Below are positions 10,383 to 20,640 of a stretch of 64,000 bases of DNA, piece by piece; within the stretch, counting starts at the first letter, position 1; the number at the start of each line of letters is the position of its first letter. The notes under the pieces were generated by a model. That model saw nothing but the letters and a program-made list of their open reading frames with translations, had not been told where the DNA came from and did not search any database. This DNA comes from Penium margaritaceum. Taxonomy: Eukaryota; Streptophyta; Zygnematophyceae; Desmidiales; Peniaceae. Where the stretch lies: assembly GCA_023375785.1 (NCBI GenBank), contig SZWC01003862.1, positions 115,532 through 179,531 of the forward strand, given 5' to 3'. The translations under genes were made by a program, and so were the position numbers.

Positions 10383-10492
10383 GTAGCCAGCGAAGTGCTG
10401 GCCGTCGGCCAGCCCTCGCTGACGCGGGAGGTGGTACGCAACCACCCTTGTTTCAGCGAGGAGGGAGGGCCGAACCAGCCCCTCCCGGTACA
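10383..10492 (-). repeat. Partial 3' LTR of Gypsy-1
   Basis: Matches the outer 110 bp of the 5' LTR (about 17967-18077), including the GAGGAGGGAGGGCCGAAC block. On the minus strand it starts TGTACC, next to a polypurine tract. The rest is cut by the Copia-B insertion and probably continues at 2691-2735. Confidence 0.8.
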
Positions 10493-10506
10493 TTCCTCCC
10501 CACTTA
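10493..10506 (-). other. Polypurine tract of Gypsy-1
   Basis: The minus strand reads GTGGGGAGGAA directly before the LTR start TGTACC. This is the usual purine-rich primer for plus-strand DNA synthesis in LTR elements. Confidence 0.75.
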
Positions 10507-11300
10507 TTACTAACCGTCTCGGTTCATGAACAACAAGCAGGACTGTCACTCAGCGAGTCATCAACATTGTGAAAGAAAACTATCAATCACCAGCTTTACA
10601 TGAACACGTGCATAGCACTTGGACCTAAGCTGCAGCTTGTCGGTCAGCATGGCTAGCGGCCTCCCCCCTTTAGGCTCAAGCATCCACGCGACAACCATGT
10701 TGGACATACTGAACCTGTGGTTGGAGTCCATGAATGCCGTCGTGCATAAATGTTACTCACTTTTCTGCGTTTAAGGGGTGTCCCCTAACACGCGTTGATT
10801 TGTGCGAGCTGCCAGCTTGCTCCAATACTTGTTTTCCACCCTTGTGGGCAACCAAGATTCAAACTCCCATGAGTAATATTCACGTCCACACCCGGCCCAA
10901 TGAACAAGGTATTTCCTAACAACCCGCAATCCGAGAGTACGCTCTTAGAGCTGAAGTAGGCGAAGAACCTCGTATTGGCCATCGGCAGCAAGGAATACTG
11001 GTGGTGGCTGAACGGTTTCCTCTGCTATGTATGGAGCCAACAGGCTCACATGAAACATGTCACGTATCTTCATACTGGGCGGAAAGAGCAATTTGTATGC
11101 CCCTAGTCTGATACGTGTGACGATGGGAAATGGCCCAATCCACTTCGGTAGAAGTTTTGGCGTCCCTGGCGATTTTAGTCAAAGATTCTTAGTGCCAAGT
11201 AACTCATTGTCATCGAGGTCAAACGAGACCTCACAGTGACTTTTGTCAGCACATGCCTTCCTTTGTTGCCTAGCAGTTTGAAGGTGACCCTTCACCTCCT
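10507..11300 (-). pseudogene. Gypsy-1 3' tail after integrase
   Basis: Decayed sequence between the integrase and the polypurine tract. The sense strand around 11050-11240 resembles the SH3/chromo-like tail of plant Gypsy integrases (a PxKxxPRWIGPFxI-like stretch is readable from the CCAATCCACTTCGG context), but it is too worn to name with confidence. Confidence 0.4.
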
Positions 11301-12215
11301 CTAATAAGGAGTCCATGGCTCGGCAAAGGCTTGAGCAGAAGGAACCTGTCCTCCTCTACTCCCGCTCTTCACCAATGAAGAGGGCACAAATGGATGCCGA
11401 GCAGTGTTCAACACAAATGGTGTGACCTGTGTAAAATCGTTCTCCGAGTTACTCACCGCAAACTCTGCCGGTGCTAGGATTTTGTCCCAGCCATTCATGG
11501 CAGAGTCCACGTTCATGCGAAGCTTTTGTTCCAGAGTGTGGTTCGTTCACTCTATTTGTTTCTCAGTTTAAGGGTACAATGCTATCAATATTTGCGACTC
11601 ACTACCAAAGCACTCGTGCATCTCTTGCCATAACTTACTAGCAAATGTTTGATCTCAATGGGAGATAATGCGCAACGGCAACCCGTGGTACTTTTACAAA
11701 ATCCTCAAAGAAGAGACAAGCGACTCCTCTGCGTTCACGCCAGTGGTTATGGGAATGCAGTGTGTCATCTTTGTCGGAAGATGACACAACCACTAGTATT
11801 ACATCGTGGCCACAGGCTGTGTCCGGAAGACCGGTAATGAAGTCCATGCTGATGCAGTCCCGTGGAGTCCCAGGAATGGGAAGCTGTTGGAGGAGTCCAG
11901 CAAGGTTCTTGTTACTAGCCTTATTCGAAAGAAATGGGTCGCATATCATGCAATATTTGCGGACATCGACACTCCATCCTGGCCACCAATAGAGGTCCGA
12001 AGGTGCATGTCCAGTTTTTCGAGGTCCCACGTGACCTACGACCGGCGGGTCGTGGAACTGGGAAACAATCTTCGCCCGAAGGTCTCCTAAATCTGGCACA
12101 ACAATTTGTTCTCCGTGTCAATAGATTCTTGGAGATTCCACCAATCCGTACTTTTTTAGGTTTTGAGAGCCTTGAAACCAAGAATCCACACAGTATCCCA
12201 TCCAGATTCCTTTAA
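11301..12215 (-). pseudogene. Gypsy-1 integrase segment
   Basis: The sense strand shows the zinc-binding start region and DDE core of a Gypsy integrase: HDPPVVGHVGPRKTG, WWPGWSVDVRKYC, CISMDFITGLP and the DVILVVV block, then the NVDSAMNGWDKILAPAEFAVSNS block near 11460-11516. It lines up over its length with Gypsy-2 at 25180-25960. Fossil. Confidence 0.8.
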
Positions 12216-13660
12216 CAAAACCGTTGTGGTGGATAATCTCTCAAGGTGGTTGTCGTAAAGGTGCAGGGAGCTCTGGTGTTTGCACGGTTACTGTCGTAAT
12301 GGCCATAAAATACCCACCGGCTTTGGTTGTTGCTTTAATGTCCACAAGCTGTCGGCTTAGTGGATCGGCCACATTGGTGTGTCCTAGACGATATTCCCAT
12401 GTGAACGATAATTGGCTCAGGTATTCGCTCCATTGCGTCTGTCGTCTTGATGGGGTTGGTTGTATTTGGAAAGATACCAATGGGTTATGGTCGGTCATGA
12501 CCGTCACACCCCCTTGAGCACCTTCAAGGTAGAAACGTCACATCTTCAAAATGTGTACTACCGCAAGGAGCTCTTGATTCCCAGTCGTGTATTGCCTTTC
12601 CTCGGGGATGAACTTCCGACTCTCATACACATCTGGGTAGGAAACCTCCAAGTCCTACTACCGCCACATGACATCGATGTCCATTCCCAACGCACGTCTT
12701 TTCACGTGACCCTGGTTGGCGGTGCTACCAGGGTAAAATACCCTTCCATAAACTGTTGGGAGTAGTTTGTAGGGCCAAAGAAAGACTGGATCTGTCCAAT
12801 AGTTTTTGGGCGTGGCCTGTCCACCACATCTTGGACCTTTTGTGGGTCAACACGGATACCGTCGTTGCCGACGGTCCAAGGTATTCGAGCTCATCTTGTG
12901 TAACCTTGCAATTGCTCACTTTTGTATAGAAAACCTGTTCCCAAAGGATCCCAAGGACTTTGCACAGGTATTCTATGTGCTCTTCCATCGATTTGAAGAA
13001 AACCAGGATGTCGTCCAAGTAAACCAAGACAAATTGACCAAGTTGCTTGGCAAAATTTTGGTTTAGTTCTCCTTGGAAGGTTGCCGGGGCATTGGTTAGC
13101 ACGAAGCATAACACTTGGAACTGATAGTGTCCCATGTTTGTTCAAAATGCGGTTTTGGGCACATCATCTTTCGTGATGTGGGTTTGATGGTACCCTTGAG
13201 ACAAATGCAAAGACGAAAATACTTTTGCCCCTTGGAGTTGGTCGAATAAATCTTCAATCTGTAGTAAGGGAAATAAAATTTTCACCTTCAGCTTGTACAA
13301 CGCCAGGTAGTCCATGCACTTGCCTAAACCACCGTACTTTTTGTTCACAAAAAGGATTGGTGCACCGTACGGTGAGCTACTTGGCCCGATCCATCCTTTT
13401 GCAAGGTACTCTTTGATTTGGCATTCGGCGTCTCGCCTTTCTACGGGACTAAGACAATACATGGGTCTGAACGGAGGAGCCGCCTCCGGTTGTAGTGGAA
13501 TCATGTGGCCCATGTGTCATTCCGGCGGAAGCCCAGCCGGTGGGTCTTGGAATACATCCGAGAACTCCGCCAATAGAGATCTGATCTCTTGTGGCGTGTC
13601 TTCCTTCATGTCGTCCTCCACTTTCTACAGCTGAGCCAAGAAGTATCGACAACCTTGTAA
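12216..13660 (-). pseudogene. Gypsy-1 reverse transcriptase and RNase H segment
   Basis: The RT region (about 12725-13513) shows PFRPMYCLSPVERRDAE, KEYLAKGWIGPSSSPYGAPILFV and the LVYLDDILVFF active-site block near 13010. The RNase H region follows toward 12241 (TDHNPLVSF, QTQWSEYLSQLSFTWEYRLGHTNVADPLSRQ). These are standard Gypsy blocks. Fossil with many breaks. Confidence 0.85.
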
Positions 13661-14560
13661 AAAATGTTTCTTGACCTGCATCGCAGACAAGCTTGCATGG
13701 ACTTTGAGTCGGGTCAGTGATAGTTCCGTACTCGGAATCAGCGTAAAATGCTATCCTTTTTGGAGGAACAAATGCTTTGATTCAAAGTACATTAGAGCCT
13801 CGTTATCACGGAGCCAAAAATTGCCTAGCACCACGTCAAACGGGCTAAGAAGGTTGAGTACGTCCAAGGTGAAAATCTGTGTGTGCTCTCGAATACAAAC
13901 TTTGCTTTGCAGGTACCAATCACGAGTACCGTCTAGTTATCACCGACAACAACTGTGCCATTTGATGGCTCGTACTTCCGGCCAACCTGTCGGGTTAAGT
14001 CAAGGCTGACGAAGGAGTTATCTCCTCCAGTGTTAGCAAGTACGTTCACGGGAGTATCGGGTAGGTGTACTTTGAACTGCATCGTCATGTTACCTCCAAT
14101 CTTCCGAGCGAAAAGGCTCTATGACGACAAGCCGAGTTTGTGATAAACACATAATCGGTATGAGGGGTGCCGCAACTCCCATGATTCATCTACTCGAGTC
14201 CACATCTTGTAGGAACGTGTAAATTTGGCTAGCACCCTCTAGACCTTGAATCCGACTAGGTCAAAATCATTGACTAAGGGTACCGCGAATGTGATTCAAC
14301 CCATTGCTTTCATGGCATTTGCTTCAATCATTGCAACTGACAGTTCATACACACTGGATGGTCTCGCTACCACTAGACAGTTTTGGTCATACATCTCGTA
14401 TGGTGATGCAAGATTTAGTGGACAATGTTGATCAACAAGTGTAGAATGAGGTTCGATAAGAGGGGAGAAACCAACAAAGAAGTTTGAACTCATCAAAAGC
14501 TCAAACTGTGTAACATCCTCATGTGAAAACATGAACCAACACTCCAAATCCTGTGTTACT
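13661..14560 (-). pseudogene. Gypsy-1 protease region
   Basis: The sense strand between gag and RT aligns with the Gypsy-2 protease stretch (22890-23460): an aspartic-protease-like block followed by an LGxxFxxxY-like stretch and a conserved region leading to RT. Boundaries are approximate. Confidence 0.55.
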
Positions 14561-16566
14561 CCCAAGTGGTCCCCACTAACGTCACTCAGGGGTGGGGAGA
14601 ATCCGTCCCAAGGCCTTGTCTGTTACCACGGTCGGGCCCATTGTCGTAACCGCGACCCTGTCCACGGCCCTCTCCACGTCCTCTTGCTACACCCTCCCCA
14701 TGAGGTGCTGTTGATGCGGCTAACGCCGCGACCTCTTGTCCGCCACTAGCAGCAATAGGACACTGAGCCCTAAAGTGGCCCGGCTACATGCAGTTGTGGT
14801 AGGGTCCATCGCAGAAGCTTGTATTGCAACGTTCATGTACCGCCTCTAGCTTGTCATTATCATGGTTGCGCTTGTGGTTTGGGGTCTTGTGTCTGCCAGT
14901 CTTCTTCACTAGAAGGTTTGCGGGCTGCTTGCCCTTGGCCCCTCCCCGCTGCCCTGTAGCTCCTCCAGCTCCCACAGCGTCTATGCGCATGCCGCGGCCT
15001 TGCTGTGTACGCACGTTCGGCCATGTGTCTAAATAGAGCTTCACGTTTGCCGAATACGCTTCATTTGTGTAGCCCCACAACGCCCTCCAGTTTGTCCAAG
15101 CCTGGCCGGTTGCCGTTGTGGTCTTGTCCTTCAGCCTCTCCCTGGCAACACCATCATGTAAGTACTCGAGCAGCATGGACTCCGGGTACTTGAAGGTCTG
15201 GGTCCCATCGCATTTGATAAATCTTTCGGCTTCCTCCATGACTGGGGTGAACTCGCTCAAGTAGGCTTGGAGCGAGCTCCACAGTTGTGTGAAGTCCTTA
15301 ATATTAAGAAAGGCACACTGTGCCTCCTCACGCTGGGTACATTTCTCACGCATGATCACGTAGAATACCTCCCACAGCGTGGGCTGCCACTCGAGGTACA
15401 GCTGCTACGTATCCCACTTCTTGGCCACATACTTAAAGGGCTTGTATTCAAGCCACATCGAGACACGGTCAACCCACTGACTGAGTGGAGCCTAGTGGAC
15501 ACATAAAACATGCTCCATACGATTCAGCCAGACGGTCTGCTTCACGTTCTTTCTGAATATCTCCACACTATGAAGGAAGGACGTGCTCATGACCAGCCCC
15601 AAAGTCGTCAAGGTAGGCAAGTCGTCGCTGCCACTGGGAGTGGCATTAGCGGCTGCAGCGCGCTGTGCTTGCTACTGCATCGGCACCTAGGTCACGCTCT
15701 GCAACGCCTTGTCAAGGTCGTTGCATCGGCGGCTTGCCTCATGAGTGGCCAGGCAGTGTAGTTGGCGATCACGGTCTAGGTCCGTTATGCTCTGCCCAAC
15801 TTGGGCTTGCATGATGGCGAATGCAAACTTTAGCTCTGATGTCGTCGGAACATCGGTAATAGCCTCGAAGGCCTCATGTTATCCATGCACCTTTACCCAC
15901 TAGAGGAGGGTATGGTTTGTGTGCATGCCTCCAAGGAGTCCCACCGTTTGGATGCGGCTGTCGTTAGTGACGATGCTCAAGTGGGCGTTGGTCTGCTCCA
16001 TCCTAGCCACATTGTAGGAAGGGGGGTGTGCCCCCACTCCTCCTGGTGGTGCCGCACCACCACCGTCGGTGGTAATCTTGAGTTGGGTTGCCGCCTCATC
16101 ATCCAACTCATCAAGCCTTTGGCAATCATCGCTAATTGCCTTCGCGACAACGTCGTCCGCCTCGTTCTCACGTGGTTTTGCTGCCTTTGCTACTCTTGGT
16201 AGCCTTGCTACTCTTGGCAGCTTCAAGCAATGGGACAAGCGCCATGCCGTTGTTGAGCAATTTGCTCGAATTGTCTGCACGACTATGGCAATGACTGGCA
16301 TCCTCGTTGCCTTTGCCATCGTTGGTGTCGTGCTCTTTGTTGGGGTCCACGCCTGGGTGGTCTTCCTTGTGCATGTCGTTGTACTCGTCAAGAACGTTTC
16401 TGGCTTCCACACGCTTCTCAGTGTCGCTAAGGTTGGTGCCGGTTGCCTTTGGTTTGGGAAACGTGCTCACGGAGGCGGCTCCCAAAATGTTGAGTTTGCC
16501 AAGGGCGTGTGGTGAGGACGTCACCACCTTGCCCTTGATGGTCTTGGACGGTCGGGTACTTGCCAT
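14561..16566 (-). pseudogene. Gypsy-1 gag region
   Basis: The N-terminal part (16168-16566) is a charged, low-complexity acidic region. The central part (14784-15800) is a retrotransposon gag core with AFLNIKDFTQLWSSLQAYLSEF and TGQAWTNWRALWGYTNEAYS. A single CCHC-like knuckle follows near 14765-14830. Gypsy-2 has the same arrangement. Confidence 0.7.
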
Positions 16567-17418
16567 CTCGTCGCCCGTGCAACTAACATATGAAGAACAT
16601 TGCGAGGATCACCGCACAAATTTGAGGAGGAATTGCCTCCTAAAGTATCGCTCTCACGATCGGTGAGGCAATCATAAACTTAGTTTCTGTTTTCCTAGGC
16701 CGCCACGCCGGCACAAGGACGTGGATTTTGAAAACTACTCTTCCTAAGCCGTGACTCACGGTAAATGGTAGTAAATAGAATCTAGGAAAACAGAAAATTA
16801 CAAGATACGGAAATGACAAGGGACATGAGTGTCGCTCACAAAACAAAAGCAAGGAGTGAAAAGAGGTATTCTAAATATTCCTAGCAAGTCTTTCACTCTT
16901 TCTTCCACCTCCTTGTCTTCCTCTTGTCTTCTTGTCTTCTTTGGTCTTCTCATCACCCTCCTTGACGCCTCTCACGTTCTTGGGCGGTTTCTCCATTGAG
17001 CCGGCGGCGTTGGAGTGCGGTAAAAACCCTTCAAGGAAACATCCTCCTTTTTTGGGTGCTCTCAGGTTGTGAGAGTCCCTAGTATTGGAAAGGGAAGTTG
17101 CCCCAATTTTTAGATGAGGGAGAGGGGAAGGATTCTTGTACATGGGGAGGATTTGGTAGTTTTGGGGGGTGGGGACTTCCCACCCTCTCCCACAAAAATC
17201 CTCTTAGCTCCCCAGAGGTGAGGAGAGGCTCGAAGGAAGAGGCCCCCCCCAAGTAGAGCTCTTTTTGAGCTCTTTAACGTACTTTACGGCACTTCAATGT
17301 GTGAAGTATAGATGCCGTAGTCCCTTCTCGCAATTTTGCTGCTGATTATAGCTACCGACGGCGTTTTGTATATGGTGTAGTCGCCGTTTCCGTCAAACCC
17401 TTAGTCGCGGGGTCGTCT
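16567..17418 (-). other. Gypsy-1 5' leader
   Basis: Untranslated leader between primer-binding site and gag. It matches the Gypsy-2 leader (19794-20640) in reverse orientation, including a CT-rich/GA-rich block at 16890-16990. I see no gene in it. Confidence 0.6.
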
Positions 17419-17432
17419 GGCTCTGAGAACCA
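17419..17432 (-). other. Primer-binding site of Gypsy-1
   Basis: The minus strand reads TGGTTCTCAGAGCC one base after an LTR end in CA. Gypsy-2 has a related sequence at the same place (19780-19793). A tRNA ending GGCUCUGAGAACCA would pair with it. This is not the usual initiator-Met site, and the tRNA is unidentified. Confidence 0.5.
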
Positions 17433-17433
17433 C

Positions 17434-18077
17434 TGTATTGGGTCAAAACATCCATCTCCTACACTAAGGTCGTCGTCGGAGTTTGCAAAATGGCGTCCAG
17501 AGCTGGCTTGAGGGGTTTCCCCCCCGCGTCACTCTAGGGGCAATCGTTATCAATGACCTTGTGCAGGGAGACTTGAACGATTCAAGTCTCCGGAGGACCA
17601 TTTCCGTTTTTACCTCACCCCTTTGTTCTGGGCCTGAAACGAGGGGGTATTGCCCTGAACTCGTGAGTTCGCACGAGTTTTCCGGTAATGAAACTTCTAG
17701 TTTGTCCTAAACGTACTCGAGTTTTTCTTTGACATGTCGGCACAAGATCGTCGCGTACGAGGCACGATCAGTGGTTTTGCGCCCCCGAGGAGGGGGGGGC
17801 AAGGGCACGAGGCCACGAGGCCTCGCCCTTGAGGCCCTCGTGGCCCCTCAGCCGCCGATCGGGCTGAGGCTGCGATTAGCGGCTGGCGGCTGGCGGCTGG
17901 CGGCTGGTGGCCCGCCGGTTACTTGGCCGGCCGCCAGCCGTCCGGCCGGCCGGCAGCCAGCTGGCCGGTGGCCAGCGAAGTACTGGCAGTCGGCCAGCCC
18001 TCGCTGATGCGATGGGTGGTGCGCAACCACCCCTCCCTTTAACGAGGAGGGAGGGCCGAACTGGCCCTCCTGCTACA
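17434..18077 (-). repeat. 5' LTR of Gypsy-1
   Basis: About 644 bp, TG...CA ends on either strand. The outer 270 bp are very GC-rich: four copies of GGCTGGC at 17881-17908 and several GGCCGGCC palindromes around 17920-17975. The inner part is AT-richer. Outer sequence matches the Gypsy-1 3' LTR piece and, inverted, the Gypsy-2 5' LTR. Confidence 0.75.
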
Positions 18078-19165
18078 GTAGCCTCCTTTCATGCCTTTTT
18101 TTCATCGTAATCCTTTGGCTATCTCAATGGACTTTCTACAGACTGTTAATGTACAGTACTACCGTACTGTTCAGTGAATTCATTTAAAAGAATTATTCTT
18201 TATTTCATTTCATTCTTTTTGAGCAGCACCATAATTATCCATGAGCCGGACGAATCACATCTGAAATTTGGGAACCAGATGTTTGCCAGACACAAAATGT
18301 TTGCAAAAACAAGGTGTAACAGATTCAACTGAATCCCTGGCCGACTAGGCCAAAACCACCGTGGTTGAGGGTCTTTGACGCTTGCCTCATCCCCTCCGTC
18401 GCCCCACAGGCTAGGACCTGATTGAGTCACGTGGCATGCTAACGCTACATTACCCCCATAAAGGAATGGACCTACCCTCGGTGTCCACAATGGGTGTTTA
18501 ACCCCATCGCTTTGATACCAAAAGTAATGAACAGATGGGGAGCTTAGCCCACTGGGCCAGAACCGTGGTTTTGGCCTAGTCAGCCAGGGATTCTTTCAAA
18601 TCCCTGGCTGCTGAATCTGCTGAAAAGTAGGACGTCCTCAAATCATGTTACCCTCGCATTGGGAAGCACACATCCAAACGTGCGTGTGTGCGACCACACT
18701 GTCACACATACACACATATCGCTGCTTGCATGACTCGTCTGTGGGCTTGGAAAAATCAAGCATACTAACGTGTTGTGTGAGAACTCAAAGTTCGACATCT
18801 CAGAACTTCGAGTCCTTTCATGGTCGCTCCAAGTCCTCATCCGTAGGACATTAATGGGTACAGGTGAATGTTGCAAACTGGCATGGAAACCATGTGGGTT
18901 TGGGATAATCACTCCCTAAAATACAAAGAGCCTAGTTTTGGGCGAAATCAAGTCTCACATATTCCGAAGGAAAAGAAAAAATGAATACAAGGGATAGTAC
19001 AGTGTTTCGATAGCCTGGTCTGATGTTATGTCAAGCACAATAACCTCGAGCTTTCACCTCCTTTGCTTCTAGATTCCATTTTGTCCAACCGTTGCTTTAA
19101 CACCAACAACTTTAGCTAACATGTCAATGATGGGGTCCCGCCAACATTTGTCGCTAGTATTGTTC
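18078..19165. other. Spacer between the two head-to-head Gypsy elements
   Basis: No coding sequence recognised. It holds a diverged inverted repeat (arms 18322-18366 and 18561-18617), a perfect 12-bp-stem hairpin (18581-18610) and, at 18508-18520, the complement of TGGTATCAAAGC, a known variant primer-binding site of plant LTR elements. It could include the remains of a small non-autonomous LTR element. Confidence 0.4.
18322..18617. repeat. Inverted repeat with internal hairpin
   Basis: The left arm contains AATCCCTGGCCGACTAGGCC and continues AAAACCACCGTGG. The right arm is its reverse complement with few differences plus an extra hairpin, CAGCCAGGGATT-CTTTCA-AATCCCTGGCTG, at 18581-18610. 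The arms are about 45 bp and lie about 195 bp apart. Family unknown. Confidence 0.65.
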
Positions 19166-19778
19166 TGTACCAGGAGGGCCAGTTCGGCCCTCCCTCCTCG
19201 CTGAAGTGAGGGGTGGTTGCGCACCACCCCTTGCGTCAGCAAGGGCTGGGCAATGGCCAGCACTTTGCTGTCTGCCGGCCGGCCGGATGGCCGGCGTCCG
19301 GCCAGGTGACTGGCCGGCCACCAGCCGCCAATTGCGGCCTCAGCATGACCGGCGGCTGAGGGGCCGTGAGGGCCTTGAGGGCGAGGCCTCGTGGCCTCGT
19401 GCCCTCCCCCCCCCCCTCGCCCTCCTTGCAAGCGAGTGAGTGAGGACGAGGGAGAGGGGGAGCGAGGGTGAGAGCAAGGAGCGAGGGGAGTGTAGAAGAA
19501 AATCCGGCGCAAAATTGTTGATTGTGCCTCGCATGCGACGATTTCTCACTGATGAGTCAAAGACAAAACTCGAGTTTGTTCAGGACAAGGGGTTGAGGTG
19601 AAAATAGAAATGGGCCACAGGAGACTTGAATTATTCGATTCTCCATACACAGGGTCGTTAATGATGATTGCGCTTAGAGTGACGCGGAGGGAAAAACCCC
19701 TTGAGCGAGCTCTGGACGCCATTCTGCTATCTCTGACGACGAACTAAGTGTAGGGGCTGGAGTTTTTGACCCATTATT
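19166..19778 (+). repeat. 5' LTR of Gypsy-2
   Basis: About 613 bp starting TGTACCAGGAGGGCC, the reverse-orientation counterpart of the Gypsy-1 LTR ends. It has the same GC-rich U3 with GGCCGG palindromes (19275-19350). The inner edge comes from the primer-binding-site-like TGGTTCTCAAATCC at 19780-19793. Confidence 0.7.
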
Positions 19779-20640
19779 GTGGTTCTCAAATCCAGACAAC
19801 CCCCGCCACTAAGAGTTTGACGGAAACGGTGGCTACATTGTATACAAAATACCGGTAGTAGCAAGCAGCAACAAAAACGCCATAAGGGACTACGGAATTT
19901 TTACTTCACAGGTTGAGGTGTCGTAAAGTGTGTTGGAGAGCTGGAAAAGAGCTCTACGTGGAGGAGCCTCTTCTTTCCTGCATCTCCTCACTTCCAGGGG
20001 GCTAGTAGGATTTTCGTGAGAGAGGGTGGGGAGTCCCCACCTCCCAAAACCACCAAATCCTCCCCATGTACAAGACTCCTTTCTTCCCCCCTCATCCAAA
20101 AATTGGGGCAACTTCCTTTCCCAAGATTAGGGACTCTCACGACTTGAGCGCACCCAAAAAAAGGAGGGTGTCACCTTGAAGGGATCTGATCGCACTCCAT
20201 CGTCACCAGCTCAAAGGAGACAGAGCCCAAGAATCCGAGAGGCATCACGGAGTATGAAGAGAAGGCCAAAGAAGACAAGAAGATAAGAGGAAGACAAGGA
20301 GGTGGAAGAAAGAGAAGGACATGCTAGGAATATCTGAAATTTATCTTTGTACTCCTAGCTCTTGTTTTATGAGCGACACTCACGTCCCTTGTAATTTCCT
20401 TGTCTTGAAATTTTCTGTTTTCCTATATTCTAGTCACTACCATTTGCCGTGAGTCACGGATAAGGAAGACTGGTTTTCAAAATCCACGCCCCTGTGCCAA
20501 CGTGGCAGCCTGGGAAAAAAATAAATTAAGTCTCTTATTACCTCACCAATCGTGAGAGCAAGACTTTAGGAGACCATTCCTTCACAAAGTTGTGGGATGA
20601 TCCTCACAACGATCTTCACATGCTAGTTGCACGAGCGACG
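19779..20640 (+). other. Gypsy-2 leader with primer-binding-site-like start
   Basis: TGGTTCTCAAATCC follows the LTR. The remainder aligns in reverse with the Gypsy-1 leader, including a GA-rich tract (20255-20320). No gene seen. Confidence 0.55.

Larger units (their letters stand above)
10383..18077 (-). mobile_element. Gypsy-1: decayed Ty3/Gypsy LTR retrotransposon
   Basis: Right to left: 5' LTR (17434-18077), primer-binding site, leader, gag, protease, RT, RNase H, integrase, polypurine tract and a partial 3' LTR (10383-10492) split by Copia-B. The pol order RT-RNase H-integrase defines Gypsy. It is heavily broken (well over ten breaks) and must be older than Copia-B, which sits in its LTR. 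It is closely related to Gypsy-2. Confidence 0.88.
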
